From NCBI RefSeq assembly GCF_033958435.1, contig NC_134137.1:251022501-251086500 (forward strand): 64,000 nt of DNA, written 5' to 3'. A program made the translations under genes and the position numbers. The notes beneath the pieces are model-generated. The model searched no databases and was not told the DNA's origin. It saw only the letters and a list, made by a program, of their open reading frames with translations. The DNA is from Carettochelys insculpta. Its lineage: Eukaryota > Chordata > Testudines > Carettochelyidae. Shown here one piece after another: positions 1 through 11,596 of this stretch (position 1 is the first letter of the stretch; each line of letters opens with the position of its first letter).

Positions 1-2500
1 AATCTGCTGAAGAACGTAATGGCCATCCTGGGTCAGACCAGTGGTCTATCTGTCCCAGTATCCTGTCCTCCGACACTGACCAGGGCCAGATGATTCAGAG
101 GAAATGAACACAACAGGGTGATTATTAAGTGATCCACCTTCTGTCTTCCAGTCTCCTCTTCTGGAAGTTTTAGTTTAGGGATACCCTAAGAATGGTGTTG
201 CATCTCTGACCATCATTGGTAATAGCCATTGATGGACCTATCCTGCAGGGTTTTGTCTCAGTCTTTTTAGAATCCACTTATAGTTTTGACCTTCACAATG
301 CCCTCTGGCAACAAGTTCCACAGGTTGACTGTGTGTAATGTGTATTTATGTCTGTTTTAAATAGATTGACTATTAATTTAACTGGGTGACCCAGAGATCT
401 CATGTTGAGTGAAAGGGTAAATAGCATTTTTACTCAGTTTTTCTACATCATTCGTGATTTTATAGACAGGTAGTTGTCTCATGTCTAAAATGTCCCAGTC
501 TTTTCAATCTCTCTTCATATGGTTATTGTTCCATCTATCTAATTATCTTACTGACCTTCTCTGTACCTTTGCCAATATATCTTTTCTGAGCTGAGCTGGC
601 TATAACAGTGTGCAGTATTACAGGTGTGGTCGTACTATGGATTTATATAGTGACATTTTAATATTTTCCATTTTATTATTTGTCCCTGTTCTAATGGTTC
701 CTAACATTGTTAGCTTTTCTGACTTCCACTTCACACTGAAAGGACATTTTCAGAGAACTATCCTCTGTGAACCCAAGATTGCTTTCTTGAGTGGTAACAG
801 CTAATTTAGACACTATCATTTTGTACATATAGGACAGATTATGCTTTGTACATTGCACATACCAACACTGAATTTCATCTGCCATAGTTGTTGTGTTTTG
901 TGACTCTTTGCAGTCATCTTTGGAGTTAACTGTCATAAAGAATTCTGTATTGCCTCCAACCTTTGCCACTTCATTATTTACTCACTTTTCCAGATCATTT
1001 ATGAATATGTTGAGCAGAACTGGTCCCAGTTCAGATCCTTTGGAATCCCCTATTTACCTCTCTTCACTGTGAAAATTGGCCATGTATCCCCAACCTTTGT
1101 TTCCTGTCTTTTATCCATCCCTCTTATCACATAATTGCTTAGTTTGTTTAAGAGTCTTTGCTGTGAAACCTGCTAACAGATTTCCTGAAAGTCCAATTGC
1201 ACTATATCCACTGGGTCACCCATGTGAACATGTTTGTGGACCTCCTCAAAGAAGTCTAATATATTGGTGAGGCATTATTTCCCTACTAAAGCCATGTTGA
1301 CTTTTCCTCGTTGCATCATGGTCAACTACTTCGCTGGTAATTCTGTTCTTTGCTATAGTTTCAATCTCTTTGCCTGGTATTGAAGTTAGGTTTACCAGCC
1401 CATAATTGCCAGGATTGTCTGCAGAGCTTATTTTAAAAATCTAAGTTACAATAGGTATCATCCAGGCATCTGCTATAGAGGTCTGATTTAAGCTTATCAG
1501 CGTGCTCTGAAGCCTCCTCTTTTGACATCTCAGCATGGGAGAGTATCTCAGATTTGTTGCCTAAAAGAGATGTCTCAGGATATAGGGATCTCCCTTTGCA
1601 TCTTCTTCAGTGAAGACTGATGCAAACAATTCATTTAGCTTCCCCTCAGTGGCCTTGTCTTGCTTGATTGGTTGCCCCTTATTCTCCCATTGCAGCCCCT
1701 GGTTAACTGTCAGGCTTCCATCTTCCGATGTGTTTTTTTTTTAAAACAATGCTGCTAGTTTTGTCTCTTCTGCTTGTTGGTCTTCAGATTATTTTTTGCA
1801 TAATTACATCTTTACACTTGACTTGCCAGAGTTTAGTCCCCCTTTCCATTTATTTAGTTGCTTTTTAATTTCAATTTTTAAAGGATTGGCTGGGAGGGTT
1901 GCCTCTGACTTCCTGTTTTACTCTATTTTTCCATTATGGTGGCATTTTTTGGTTCACATAAATTTTATTTGGACTACACATTTAGTTTCAGCCTCTATTT
2001 TCAAAATAGTTTCCATGCAGCTTGCACCATTTGCACCTTCTGACTTTCTTTTCATTTCTGTTCAACTTATCTTCCTCTTTCTTGTGGAGTTTTCCTTTTT
2101 GAAATCAAATGCTAACTTGGTGGGTTTACTCGGTATTTTCTCCTCTACAAGAATGGTAAATTTAATTACATTGTGGTCACTAACACTGAGCAGTTCAGCC
2201 ATATTCACCTCTTAGACCAGATCCTGCGCTCCACTTAAGCATAAATCTAGAACAGCCTCTCCCCTTGCAGGTTCCAGGATGAGCTGTTTCAAACAGCAGT
2301 CATTAATGGCGTCTAGAAATTTTAACTCTCTGTCCTGAGGTGACATGACCCCAGCTAGTGTTGGGAGAGCTGAAATCCCACATTATTGAGTTTTCTTGTT
2401 TTGTAGCTTGTCCAATCTCCCTGAGCATTTCGCAACCACTGTCACTATCTGGGTCAGGTTGTCTGTAATATAGTCCTCCCGCTATACTATTTTTATTCAT
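1..2500 (-). mobile_element. CR1/L2-like LINE, 3' part, decayed
   Basis: This is the 3' portion of a jockey-superfamily non-LTR retrotransposon lying antisense to the window. Near position 13 it begins with the 3' untranslated region, recognisable from the stretch reading 'ctgggtcagacc' and 'ccacaggttgactgtg'. Moving right it passes through the reverse-transcriptase coding region in reverse. On the minus strand at 691-969 a partly open frame shows the C-terminal pattern of this RT family (AVTTQESNLGF, then SSLKMSFQC, then VRKANN). The element is interrupted by many stops and frameshifts and cannot be active. It aligns by eye with the second, longer copy at 27450-30120, which supports the family call. 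The 5' end, with the endonuclease domain, is missing, as is usual for 5'-truncated LINE insertions. Whether it should be labelled CR1 or L2 needs a repeat library. Confidence 0.8.
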
Positions 2501-4266
2501 TCATGTGATTTGTCTTCATACACATTCTTCATACAGGGATGAAGAAAAAATACACTTGATGGAACTCCCATTTTAAAAAAATGCACTGGACTTCTGAAAA
2601 ATACAATAATTTAAATAAAGCATATACAATTTCCTTTTATTTAAAAAAAATTGAGTTAATGACCTAAGCAACACCAGGTGAATCTGCTAATAATTAATAA
2701 CAGTAATGATTCGTATGGAGCCAAGAAGTCTATGAATGGCAAGTCTGTGGTTTATCAATAATTGGGCTGCACATCAATAATCCATTCTTACTGATTGCTT
2801 CTGGTGTACCACTAAACTAACAACTCTTCCTTTCTGGTTAGCAAATACCCCTACACATTCATCCTCCCAGTTCCTTTACAAAGATTCTTGACCCCAAACT
2901 GAGGCTTCTCCTTTTTAAAACTAACTAACTAACTAACTAAACACATTCCTGATCCTCCAAATCTCACAACTTTTTCATTTTCTTGGTCATCTATATAAGC
3001 ACATAAACAACTGATAAACACATGCAGCAACATGTTTTAGGGATCACCTGATGGTCACAGCTGAATATCTAAGTGCATAAATTCCCTTCCAGTTGCATTG
3101 GGACAAAAAGTAAAGAGCTAAATTCGCAGAATGCCAGGATCTCAGAAGAGCATTCTCTCTGCTTTGTTTGCCAGGCTGTTTTTAGTTAGAAAGAGAGAGA
3201 GGCGTCATCAGCTCCAAAATGTGAGGGTTTCAGCACCTGGGGGTCAGGTTTAAGTTAGCTGGTATAACTCCATTGATTTCAATATCTGTGCATCATGGTG
3301 AGGCTCTGTAGCTTGGGCTTATCTCCAGTTTGAAGGGAAAACGAAGGCAAAATGCTGGTATTTTGTCTTGCAATAGGGTTGTCTCATATACTGTGTACAG
3401 TAAAAAAATAAAAGTGACCTCTGCTGTATCATCAGTTCAAGCAGAGGCAAAGAAAAATCTCCTCGGCATTCAGTATCATTTATCAGTGTACTCTTCTGTC
3501 TACCTGTTCTCCCAGTGGAAAAGATCCTCTTCTCAAACTTCATTTCTGAAACTTTGGGGAAAAATCGTGCAAGCCTTTAAAATGGATGGTTTTAATTTCT
3601 GGAAAATGAGCAAAAGTCTCCTACTCTCAGATCTGTCTCGTCAGCTCTTCTTACCTCAAGCAACTGCAGCATGGATTTGCTGTGCACTGAATGAGGTTGC
3701 TTTGTGGTGGTATGCAGTTTCTGCAGCCTATCCCAGAGGCAGACTACATTTTATATGTGGGTTTACTGATTCTTGTACCTAAAGCACATTGCAGGTACTT
3801 GAAGACTAAAAGTGGTGTGTAAATGTAATACAATTTTTTTAATACATAGGGGCAGATTTTCAGCTGAGCATTTACTTCAAAGAACTCAGGCAGGTATGTA
3901 TCTACTGGGTGTCTAGCTTGTATACCAACACCATTTATTTTAAAGACTTTAAAGAACAACCCCCTCCCCACCTGCCCAACCTCAAACAGTGGAGGTCACA
4001 TAGAAACCAAATTTTCTTCTTCTAGTGATTGCTCATATTTATTCCATATGCACCGCCTGCCCTCCCGCCCCCAGTTCCTTCTCGCCACAGTGCCAGTCAT
4101 TGGAACCCTTGCTTTCTCTGTTCAAATGATTAGCTAGTAGCCTACTGTAGTGTATATAGTTCCCGAAGAAGTGTCAGTAGTTTTAGTATTTGATAGCTAG
4201 TCTTTGTGTTTACATTAAAATCCAAGGTGGGGCTTTCTGTCCCCCATAGCACCTAGGTGCTGGGGA
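2501..4266. other. Unassigned non-coding DNA with a short TAAC repeat
   Basis: No credible gene is visible. The only ordered feature is a short (CTAA)n run at about 2920-2941. The frames at 3330-3782 on the plus strand and 3319-3543 on the minus strand resemble nothing I know and have no exon-like borders; I treat them as chance. Confidence 0.5.
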
Positions 4267-5810
4267 ATGCCTGGCTCCCCAGGCTTTAAGACTTGTTCAA
4301 AATGTAGCAAACATAAGTCCAAAAGTGACCCTCATTCGGGCTGTTTGATTTGCTTGGAGGAAGGACACTTGCGTGATTCCTGTCCTATTTGTAAGGCCTT
4401 TAAGCCCAGAACTTTGAAAGACAGGTCCCAACTCCTTAAAGTCCTCTAATGGAGGCGGCTTTTAAGCCTCAAGAATCTCCAGCAGGAGCAGAGAGTGGAG
4501 CCTCCTTGGTTCAAAGTGCACTGGCGCTGTTGATTACGGTGCCGCCTAAGGAGTCTCAGCACCGGGAGCAGCTGCAGGTACCGTTGCTTTCTCGATGCAG
4601 TAGGAGTAAATCTCCAGTGCTGAAGAAGAGGAGGAGGCATGAGAGGCATTGCTCACTGAAGTCAAAGTGGGTCAGTCTCAAGTCCAAGGCTCTGGGGCGC
4701 ACTGTCGAAGGGCAGGAGGTGCATACATTGAAGCCGGTGCAGAGCAGGAGCCCACATGTGCTGGACTTGCACTCAATGCTGGGGCCATTTCGAGTGGCAA
4801 AAGGACTTCTTCAGATGGCGTTGCCGGGTTCTTCTCATCTATGGAGGACAGACACCATAGCACTGAAATGGAGTGATCAAAGCTCATGGGCATGACACCG
4901 GCGCCAACCCCTGTGCTCACATCAACGCCAGCACTGACACCGTATCTGGTGCTGAGCACTCTGGTGCTGACCAAGCAGACTGTGGGCCAGTTGCAGGTGC
5001 CCTATGCTCTGGCACCGGCACCACCCTCGGTGCACACATTGGCGCCAACTCCAATGGCCCCACAGTGGTTATCTGCCCCTGAGTTGGCATCAGAGTTGGG
5101 CTCCTTCTACTCGAGTTCCAGACAGAGCAGGAGCTTGAGAAGGTCATACCGTAGCCATCACAGGCACTGGAGTTGTCGCTTGGACAATATGGGTTGGCCT
5201 CTGGCTTTGCAGGCAACTCAGCAATGGCCCTTCTGGACCCCACTGGCATTTCATGAGGTGCAGGGCCAGGCTGTTGGAGTGCCTTTAACGGTGCTGGGGG
5301 CCCCACTGATCCCACACTTGGCACCATCAACATTGCTGAGCACCCCACCACTAGAACAAAGACAGGAAGCAGTAGTCATTGTGGAGCCACCTGCATCTAC
5401 CTCGTTGGCATCAACCTCGGCACCATTGTCAGTGTCGTCACAGTGGGACTGGACCCCTTCGGTGCCATCCATAATTGTACCTCTGGTGCCGATGGGGCAA
5501 GCACCAGCCCAGGGACTGGCCACCCACTCAAGTGATGGGAACGGTAATGGTGCCATTTGTGCCACCTGTTGTGGAGTTTTCTGGCCAGCCAGTGCCTATG
5601 TCAGCTCCGCCTATGGTGCCCACCAGTTTTCCCATAATTTCCATGGGGGGCCAAGTGCCTGAGCAGGTCACTACTGCCCTGCCCTTCCAAATGGAGGCAC
5701 AAGGGCTCTCATCTTCTTCCTCCCGGGCTGAGGTGGTAGTGGGCTCCTTGACCTCACCTGCATTGGAGGATGTCAGAGAACTGCACTGACAGCTGCGAAG
5801 AAGGTGGAAA
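4267..5810 (+). pseudogene. DIRS-like retrotransposon gag remnant
   Basis: The first frame (4267-4449, 60 codons) carries a cysteine/histidine knuckle: CSKCSK, then DPHSGCLICL, then EGHLRDSCPIC, followed by a basic RTLKDR motif. I associate this spacing, with DPH between the Cys pairs, with the gag-like ORF of DIRS-type (tyrosine-recombinase) retrotransposons in vertebrates. The frame ends at a stop that overlaps an ATG (TAATG), and a second frame (4449-4895) continues with a serine/lysine-rich basic region including SPVLKKRRRHERH. A third segment (about 4886-5662), then a fourth (5475-5789), give a Pro/Ala/Val-rich low-complexity region and a C-terminal piece ending LEDVRELH, like the helix that ends DIRS gag proteins. 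The frame changes mean the copy is broken. No reverse transcriptase, RNase H or recombinase follows. The family call is inferred from motifs and could be another gag-bearing element. Confidence 0.55.
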
Positions 5811-6018
5811 GCACTCAATGGAAGCTTGCCGTGCTACTTTGCTACTGGTCAGTGGGCAAAAGGCTAACTGAAAATCCAAATAAACATCCCAACAAATGGT
5901 TCTTCTGTCCCAGTTGGCCTATACTGAAGTTTCCTGGTTTTCACTCCTACTCTCAGGCCTGCAGAATTCCTATCTGCCCATAAGCTGAGCACTACCTCAT
6001 TGGGCTTTCTCCCTCCAG

Positions 6019-6180
6019 GATCTTGTCCTTCGAGCCAACCTGCCTGGTCTCCAAGTGAAGAAATACTACAACTCAGCTGCTAGAGGCAGGAGGGAGCTGA
6101 GCACACAGATCCAGGAATGTGGCCTGGTGCATCAGCTGCTGCTCGTCATCCCAAACCTGCACTACTATATGATCTCACAA
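6019..6180 (+). CDS. Candidate internal exon of an unrecognised gene
   Basis: A pyrimidine-rich tract ending in CAG (6016-6018) precedes 162 bases open in phase 0, exactly 54 codons, followed by GTCAGT at 6181-6186. The peptide starts DLVLRANLPGLQVKKYYNS and ends NLHYYMISQ; its composition is balanced and unlike low-complexity chance frames. I do not recognise the protein. An intron of only 99 bases (6181-6279) would join it, still in phase 0, to the open segment at 6280-6453. It lies just downstream of the DIRS-like gag remnant and could be part of an unidentified element or an old host gene copy rather than a live gene. The donor has C at +3 instead of a purine, which weakens it. No start codon is defined upstream. 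Confidence 0.25.
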
Positions 6181-6279
6181 GTCAGTATTTGTTTCTCAGA
6201 CCCCAAAGCAGCACTCCGCCACCTGCCACTTCTCTGTGGATACCACCAACCTTGAATTGTTTTTTGTTGTGTTCCACAG

Positions 6280-6453
6280 CGCTGTTTCCTTCATGTCCCC
6301 TGCTGCAGCAGCGAGTCCTTACTGTGGCTCTGCCACTACCGGAGGATCATTTGTTTTGCGTCTGAAATGTATGGGGCAATAGTGCAGAGCTGTGAAGTCT
6401 TCATGTTTCCATCAAAGAGGCAGACAGTGCAGCATGGGATTGTGGGATTTTAA
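6280..6453 (+). CDS. Candidate terminal exon paired with 6019-6180
   Basis: A T-rich run and a CAG at 6277-6279 form a good acceptor. The following frame, in phase with the exon at 6019-6180, stays open for 57 codons (beginning RCFLHVPCCSSE, with a Cys-rich start and later VFMFPSKRQTV) and ends at a TAA near 6453. I do not recognise the protein. The joined reading frame would be 111 codons with a 99-base intron. It may equally be a chance frame in repeat-derived DNA. Confidence 0.2.
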   Translation, partial: RCFLHVPCCSSESLLWLCHYRRIICFASEMYGAIVQSCEVFMFPSKRQTVQHGIVGF

Positions 6454-7079
6454 AGAAATTGTGAAAACTATGGGAAGGAAAAGGGTGCGTGATGGAAACT
6501 TGACTCTTTATTCCCAGTCACTCCTGCACACTTCATTTCTGCCCCACTATACCCTACCAAAGTGTCCCAAAAGGTAGTTCTGTGAGCAATGGTGAATTGC
6601 ACAATGTGCAGCTTATCCATGGGGTAGGTACTGCATTATACATTACCGCAGCCACTCCTAGTGAGTGCCTGCAGTACCAAGGCAAGAAACCGAGTATTCA
6701 TGAGTGATACACCAAATGCAGCAAATGTCAAGGCTGCTCTATATGGGTGTATTGTGGGGCAACACAGTTCAATGATCTAGAAAGATAGCCTGATGCTTTT
6801 ATGCTGCTCTTTGACACTATCATTTTGAGGATGGAGTCTAATACAGCATAAGCTTAAAAATATGAATAAATCATACTGTCAAAATGGCATGATGATCATC
6901 AAATAGAATCAATTTTTGCTTAAATAATAAGTGGAGTCATGGTGAATTTAACTGAAAAGTATTCCATATAACTTCTATGAGTTGTTAGCCTCTGTTGTAA
7001 GACATTTACAAAAGTACAAGTATTGCTAGAAATTGATGAAGAGAGAGACAACCAAATGCCAAAAAAGAGTAAATTTTCA

Positions 7080-7490
7080 CTGTGGTGAAGATTAACAGTG
7101 AACGGATTTAAGGACCTTTACCATGATGTGGTGTTTACCCTCTTTAATAATGACATCAAAAGAGGGTGAGCAATAAAATGACAACATTTGCACATGATGC
7201 AAAGTAGTTTAGGCCAGTGGAAAACAGAGAAGACTGAAGAATTTCAGAAGGTTCTATCAAAAGAAGGCAGACAGGCACTACGATAGCAAATGAAATTTAC
7301 TGTTGTCAAATGGAAGGTAGTGAATGCTGGAAGGAATGAGTTAACTACTCTTAACCATTGCTGAGTTATATGTAAATCGTAACTCCCAGGAAAAATACAC
7401 GTTCATAACGGTGGACACAGCTCAGTGAAAATCTCTGCTTAATGTACAACAGCAGTCAAAAAAGTAAACCATGTTAGGACAGGTAAGTAA
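7080..7490 (+). mobile_element. CR1/L2-like LINE fragment, RT region
   Basis: This is a decayed plus-strand piece of the same RT region seen in the large minus-strand LINEs. The text around 7140-7210 corresponds to the 'FADD' active-site neighbourhood, now mutated (gcacatgatgcaaagtag), and 7250-7470 covers the thumb region, ending near 'cagcagtcaaaaaagtaaac'. It is too mutated to give an open frame. Orientation is opposite to the copies at 1-2500 and 27450-30120. Confidence 0.5.
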
Positions 7491-7782
7491 GTGGGCAGAA
7501 AATAATGAGTGCTATCTTGAGGAGTTTATTAATTGCATTTTGGGTTGATCTATTTTTAGCTTGGGTCCTACCACCCAAAATAAAAAGATGTACTTTTAAC
7601 TCTCCAATTTTGTGTAATTGGTGAGTTTGTGTCTAAAAATACTTCATATCTGATGAGATTCCTGCCAATGGGGCGGCGGAGGTTGTTCTAGGTAAATGAT
7701 CATAAACATAACCATGTATGGAGACTGGATTATAATAATTATTTTCCCTTTGCATATGAGGATTTCAGACCACTGAAACAAG

Positions 7783-7816
7783 ATTAATTAATTAATTAAT
7801 TAATTAATTAATTAAT
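7783..7816. repeat. (TTAA)n microsatellite
   Basis: About eight uninterrupted ATTA/TTAA units directly abut a SINE-like remnant at 7817-7990, the usual position for a microsatellite seeded at a retroposon tail. Confidence 0.9.
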
Positions 7817-7990
7817 AGCCTCATAATGCCCTTATGAATTAGATATTATTAAACCAAGACACAGAAAAATTGTGTGACTTTCCCGAGATCACACAGCAAA
7901 TCAATGGCAGATCTAGTTACAGAATTCAGGATTCCACTTGACACCCACCCGACCTCTAGCTACTAGATCACGTACTTTTGAAATACAATT
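7817..7990. repeat. MIR/CORE-SINE-like remnant
   Basis: The run 'gacacagaaaaattgtgtga' followed by 'gatcacacagcaaatcaat' and a 'ctctagctactagatcac' tail follows the familiar pattern of MIR-type amniote SINEs (gaggcacagagaggt, ggtcacacagc, ccactggacca). It is old and decayed. Confidence 0.45.
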
Positions 7991-9568
7991 TCTTTCTTAT
8001 TCCTCTATGGGATGTTTTTCCCAGACTCAGTTCCCATCTCTCCAAGTACAAAAAGTGACTTGTGGCCAAGATTTTTTTTTTTTTGCCTGTGAAAAATCTG
8101 TGCTTCTTACAGTATGCCTTTTCAGTAAATAACGGAGAGCTGGAGTTGAACAGAATGTGTTTTAGGTACACTAGAAACAGTGCTTCTCAAGGACTGGCAG
8201 CCACTTAAAGTTGAATTCTGCCTTGTGTGTGCATACCTGTCCTCTGGAAATCTGTAGGACCCAGGACAGCACATGCCTCTTACGGGGGTTTTGGAATCTT
8301 TTCAGAAGAAGCACAGTATAAGTCAGCAAACACTATTGCTAATAATGATCTCCGAGCCTGAGCCCACAGCCCATCTAAGACTTCCTATTGACCTCAACAG
8401 GGTTTGAATCAAAGCTCTATACCCTCCACCCAGTGCGTGCTTTAGCATTAGCATCATCAGTGTTATGACTTGACACCTGTTTCAGTGGTCTAAAAATTAA
8501 TTTTAAAATTTCCATATAATCATTTAAAGCAACAATCAAAGAATGCTACTTGACTTTGCCATGTGTATACTTGTATATGGACTGGAACCTGGAGTTAATT
8601 TACAGATTAAAAGGTCATGATGATATCAGCTTCTTGCCACATATTTTTGGGAAGGGTGGTGGAAAAGTAAGTTCCGCCTTCCCATTTCAGTATGTAAAAC
8701 AATAAATTAATCTGACATTTCACTTTGTGAGAGTTTAATACAGTGAACTCTTTCATATCTGGCATTCTATCATCCAGAAGTCTCAAATAACCACATTTTA
8801 ACCATAAGTAAATTTTAGCTACGTTTTCCATAAGTACAATGTAGTGACAATAAATACATCATAAGATTCCAGTGCACAATACTACTGTTGTTGGTAAATA
8901 AAGTACTCTGCACACATTTTTGTTTGTTTTCTAATGTCTAATCTTGTTTTTCTTTAGTGTTATGCATTGCTAGGTATACTTCTGTATTACCCAGAATATT
9001 TAAATATCCAGCTACCTTATGGTCCCAGGGTTGCTGAATATGAAAGAGTTTACTGTATATTGGTACATTGAAACATGCCATTATGTCCCCAGTTCAGTTC
9101 ATTTTAATTTTTGAAATATTTATTTATTTTCCTAAAGTGAATACTAGTGAATTTAGGATGCCTCTGTATTTGGGGACTCAATTTTGAGACCTTTCAAGGG
9201 GGTCTGATTTTCAAAAGATGGGCACCCATCACTCTCTGAAAATGAGGTCTCTCTACAATGCCTAACATTGTCAGTCAGTTTGTCACCACTAATATAATAC
9301 CATTTTGTCTGATACCTTTTGAGCTAGGGACCTTCTACGCCTTCCATTGTCTAGTGTCACTTTCATAAGAAAGAAGTCAGGGGAAGTGCTAGATGGCTCA
9401 AAGAATTAGTAATGACTAAGAGTACTAATTTGACCACTGGGATGCTGCTCAGAATTTCAAAATAAGTGAATAATGTGAATGAATTGGTGATCTTAGCCCA
9501 GTTCCTAGTGAATAACTGGTGACAGAACTCTCACCATCCTCCCTACTGGCTACCTTGTGGCAATCTCA
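7991..9568. other. AT-rich DNA without recognisable genes
   Basis: No gene-like frame. A T-rich run occurs near 8070. A short piece near 9190-9260 (ttttcaaaagatgggcacccat) resembles common, unclassified turtle foldback repeats, but no ends can be defined. Confidence 0.45.
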
Positions 9569-10129
9569 GGCTGTGTCTACACTACGAGCTAAAATCAAAT
9601 TTATTAAAATTGATTTATTAACTCTGGGTTTTATCCATTCAATTGTGAGCATCCTGACCTTCCCACACGCTTCCCACAAAATCGACTTATTGCTGCCACA
9701 CACAAGTAGCTTAAATCGACTGCTGCAGCAGTGTATTATGGGAACCTATCCCACAGTTCCCTGAGCCCTAGAGCATTCTGGCTATTTTCATTGATGCAGC
9801 ATGGGAAAAAATGCCCTACAAGTAGGTGAGGGTATCTGATGACATCTTCCCACATTGCATTCCCCTCTTTCCACTGCCGTGTTAAACAAATGTCCCTTTT
9901 TCCAGACAGGGCCTGGCTTGCCTTTGTAACAGATGTGCTTTTTATAAACTGAGGGGAGCAGGATAGTAAACCTGTCCCAGCTGACAGGTTTTTGAAAACG
10001 GGATGCAAAAGCCCTGGATCTTTGCAGGTTTGGAGCTGGATTTAGACCTCCAGGCAGAGAAAACCCTCAGAAGAATGTTTTGAAGTAGGCACTGGTGCTA
10101 CACTGAAAACTGCATTGAATCATTGAAAC

Positions 10130-10700
10130 AATTACAGGTCAGCGCAACTAAAAGACCCCAGACTATAGCCCAGACTATAACCGGCCCTGAAAATCATGAC
10201 TGCCCAGGGAAACCCACCAGCAGCCCCTATTAATGGTGTGCCTAGGCTTTGCCTTTGATTGTTTGGACCTGAAGCTGGATTTAGGCCTCCTGGAAAAGAA
10301 GACCCTTAAAAGTAGATGTTTAAGTAGACATGGGTGCTACACTGAATCTGCAATGAATCATTGAAACAGTTATGGCTCGGGGCAGCTAAAAGACCTCTGG
10401 CTACAGCCAGCCCTGAAAATCATGTCCACCGAGAGAGACTTCCCCCATGCAGCTGAAAGACCCCAGACTACAGCCAGCTTTGGACCTGCCAAAGAAGACC
10501 CTCAGAACAAGAATATTCCTTGCTGCAAGCCTTGCTTGGAGAGCTGTGGTAATTGTGTTGCTACTACATTGCCTTCATTGAAGCAGCTTTGGCTCAGGGT
10601 GGCTAAAAGATGCCCGGCTACAGACAGCCCCCAAAAATCATGACCACTGAGGGAAACATCCCCCATGTAGCTAAAAGACCTCAGACTACAGCCAGCAGCC
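10130..10700. repeat. Imperfect direct repeats inside the 2-kb element
   Basis: Several decayed copies of a unit run through here, with the recurring words 'gctaaaagacc', 'gactacagccag' and 'aaaatcatgac/tccac', at roughly 10145, 10385, 10455, 10600 and 10670. The spacing is irregular, so this is an old expansion rather than a clean minisatellite. Confidence 0.6.
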
Positions 10701-10771
10701 AAAACCAGCGACCCTCACTGCGTGCAAGGCACCTGGCATCTTGCGCAGCACATCCTTTTATTGGTTCGGAG

Positions 10772-11085
10772 TCAAGCCATGTGATGCGGCTGGGTGCAGG
10801 AAAGTTCCAGACTGTGTGGCACCTCTGGGGTGGAGAGAAGGGAGGGGATGTGGGGTTTAGGGCAAAATGTAAGTGGCTGAAAAGAAGTTTCTCGTTCAAG
10901 CACGACCCCCCACCCACAGACTAGCTGCTACGTGATGTGGGTGAGGGAAAGTTCCAGAATGCATGGCGCCTCTCAGGGAGGGCAGGGAGGGGATGTGAGG
11001 GCCAGGACAACATGTAAATGGCTGAAAAGAAGTTTCTCATCCTATCAGACAAGCATGACCCCCACCCACAGCCTAGCTGACACAT
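10772..11085. repeat. Tandem duplication, unit about 155 bp, two copies
   Basis: Copy one (about 10772-10930) and copy two (about 10932-11085) share 'ggaaagttccaga', 'gagaggggatgtg'-like text, 'aaatggctgaaaagaagttt' and 'acccccacccacag'. The duplication lies wholly inside the Harbinger-type element. Confidence 0.75.
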
Positions 11086-11596
11086 GGTGCTGGGGGTGGG
11101 GGGGGGCAGTGCAATATAAAAGGCAGCTAGCAGGGGTATACCCAGAACCACAGATCCCACAGCCACACTACCAGCAAACAAAAAGAGAGATTTTTTTTTT
11201 CAGCCTCTCATGACCCTACAGCCACAGGCTTCCAGGTGCCAGATTGAAATGGACTTCCTGTTACCTAATTCCTCTGCACCTGAGAGCAGTGGAGATGGAA
11301 AAGGCCAGACCAGAGACCTGTGGGGCATTGTGGGGCACATACGGAACATGTCTGTAGGCTAATGAATTCAGTTTAAAGACATGGTGCTGCCTCAATATCC
11401 TTCATTTGCAATTTTAATATCAATATTTGGAATTGTGATATCGATATTATGTCGATTTTAGTGCACTGTAAATCGAATTAATGGAATTTACAGTGAATAC
11501 AGACACTTGGAAAAATCAGGTTACATGACTTAAAATTGATATTATCTCATAGTGTAGACATATGCTCAACAGAAGGACCAGCACCTGAACACATAA

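Larger units (their letters stand above)
9569..11565. mobile_element. Harbinger-type non-autonomous element, 2.0 kb
   Basis: The left end GGCTGTGTCTACACTACGAG (9569) matches the inverted right end, which reads GTAGACATATGC at 11554-11565. Both ends are flanked by the trinucleotide TCA (9566-9568 and 11566-11568), fitting a 3-bp target duplication as made by PIF/Harbinger transposases. No transposase frame is present, so movement would depend on another element in trans. The interior is not random: it carries imperfect direct repeats at 10130-10700 and a near-tandem duplication at 10772-11085. The ORFs at 9519-11213 on either strand are consequences of these repeats, not genes. Confidence 0.75.

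Noticed and set aside
4678..5565. Minus-strand frames opposite the gag remnant
   Set aside because: Antisense shadows of the repetitive gag coding text.
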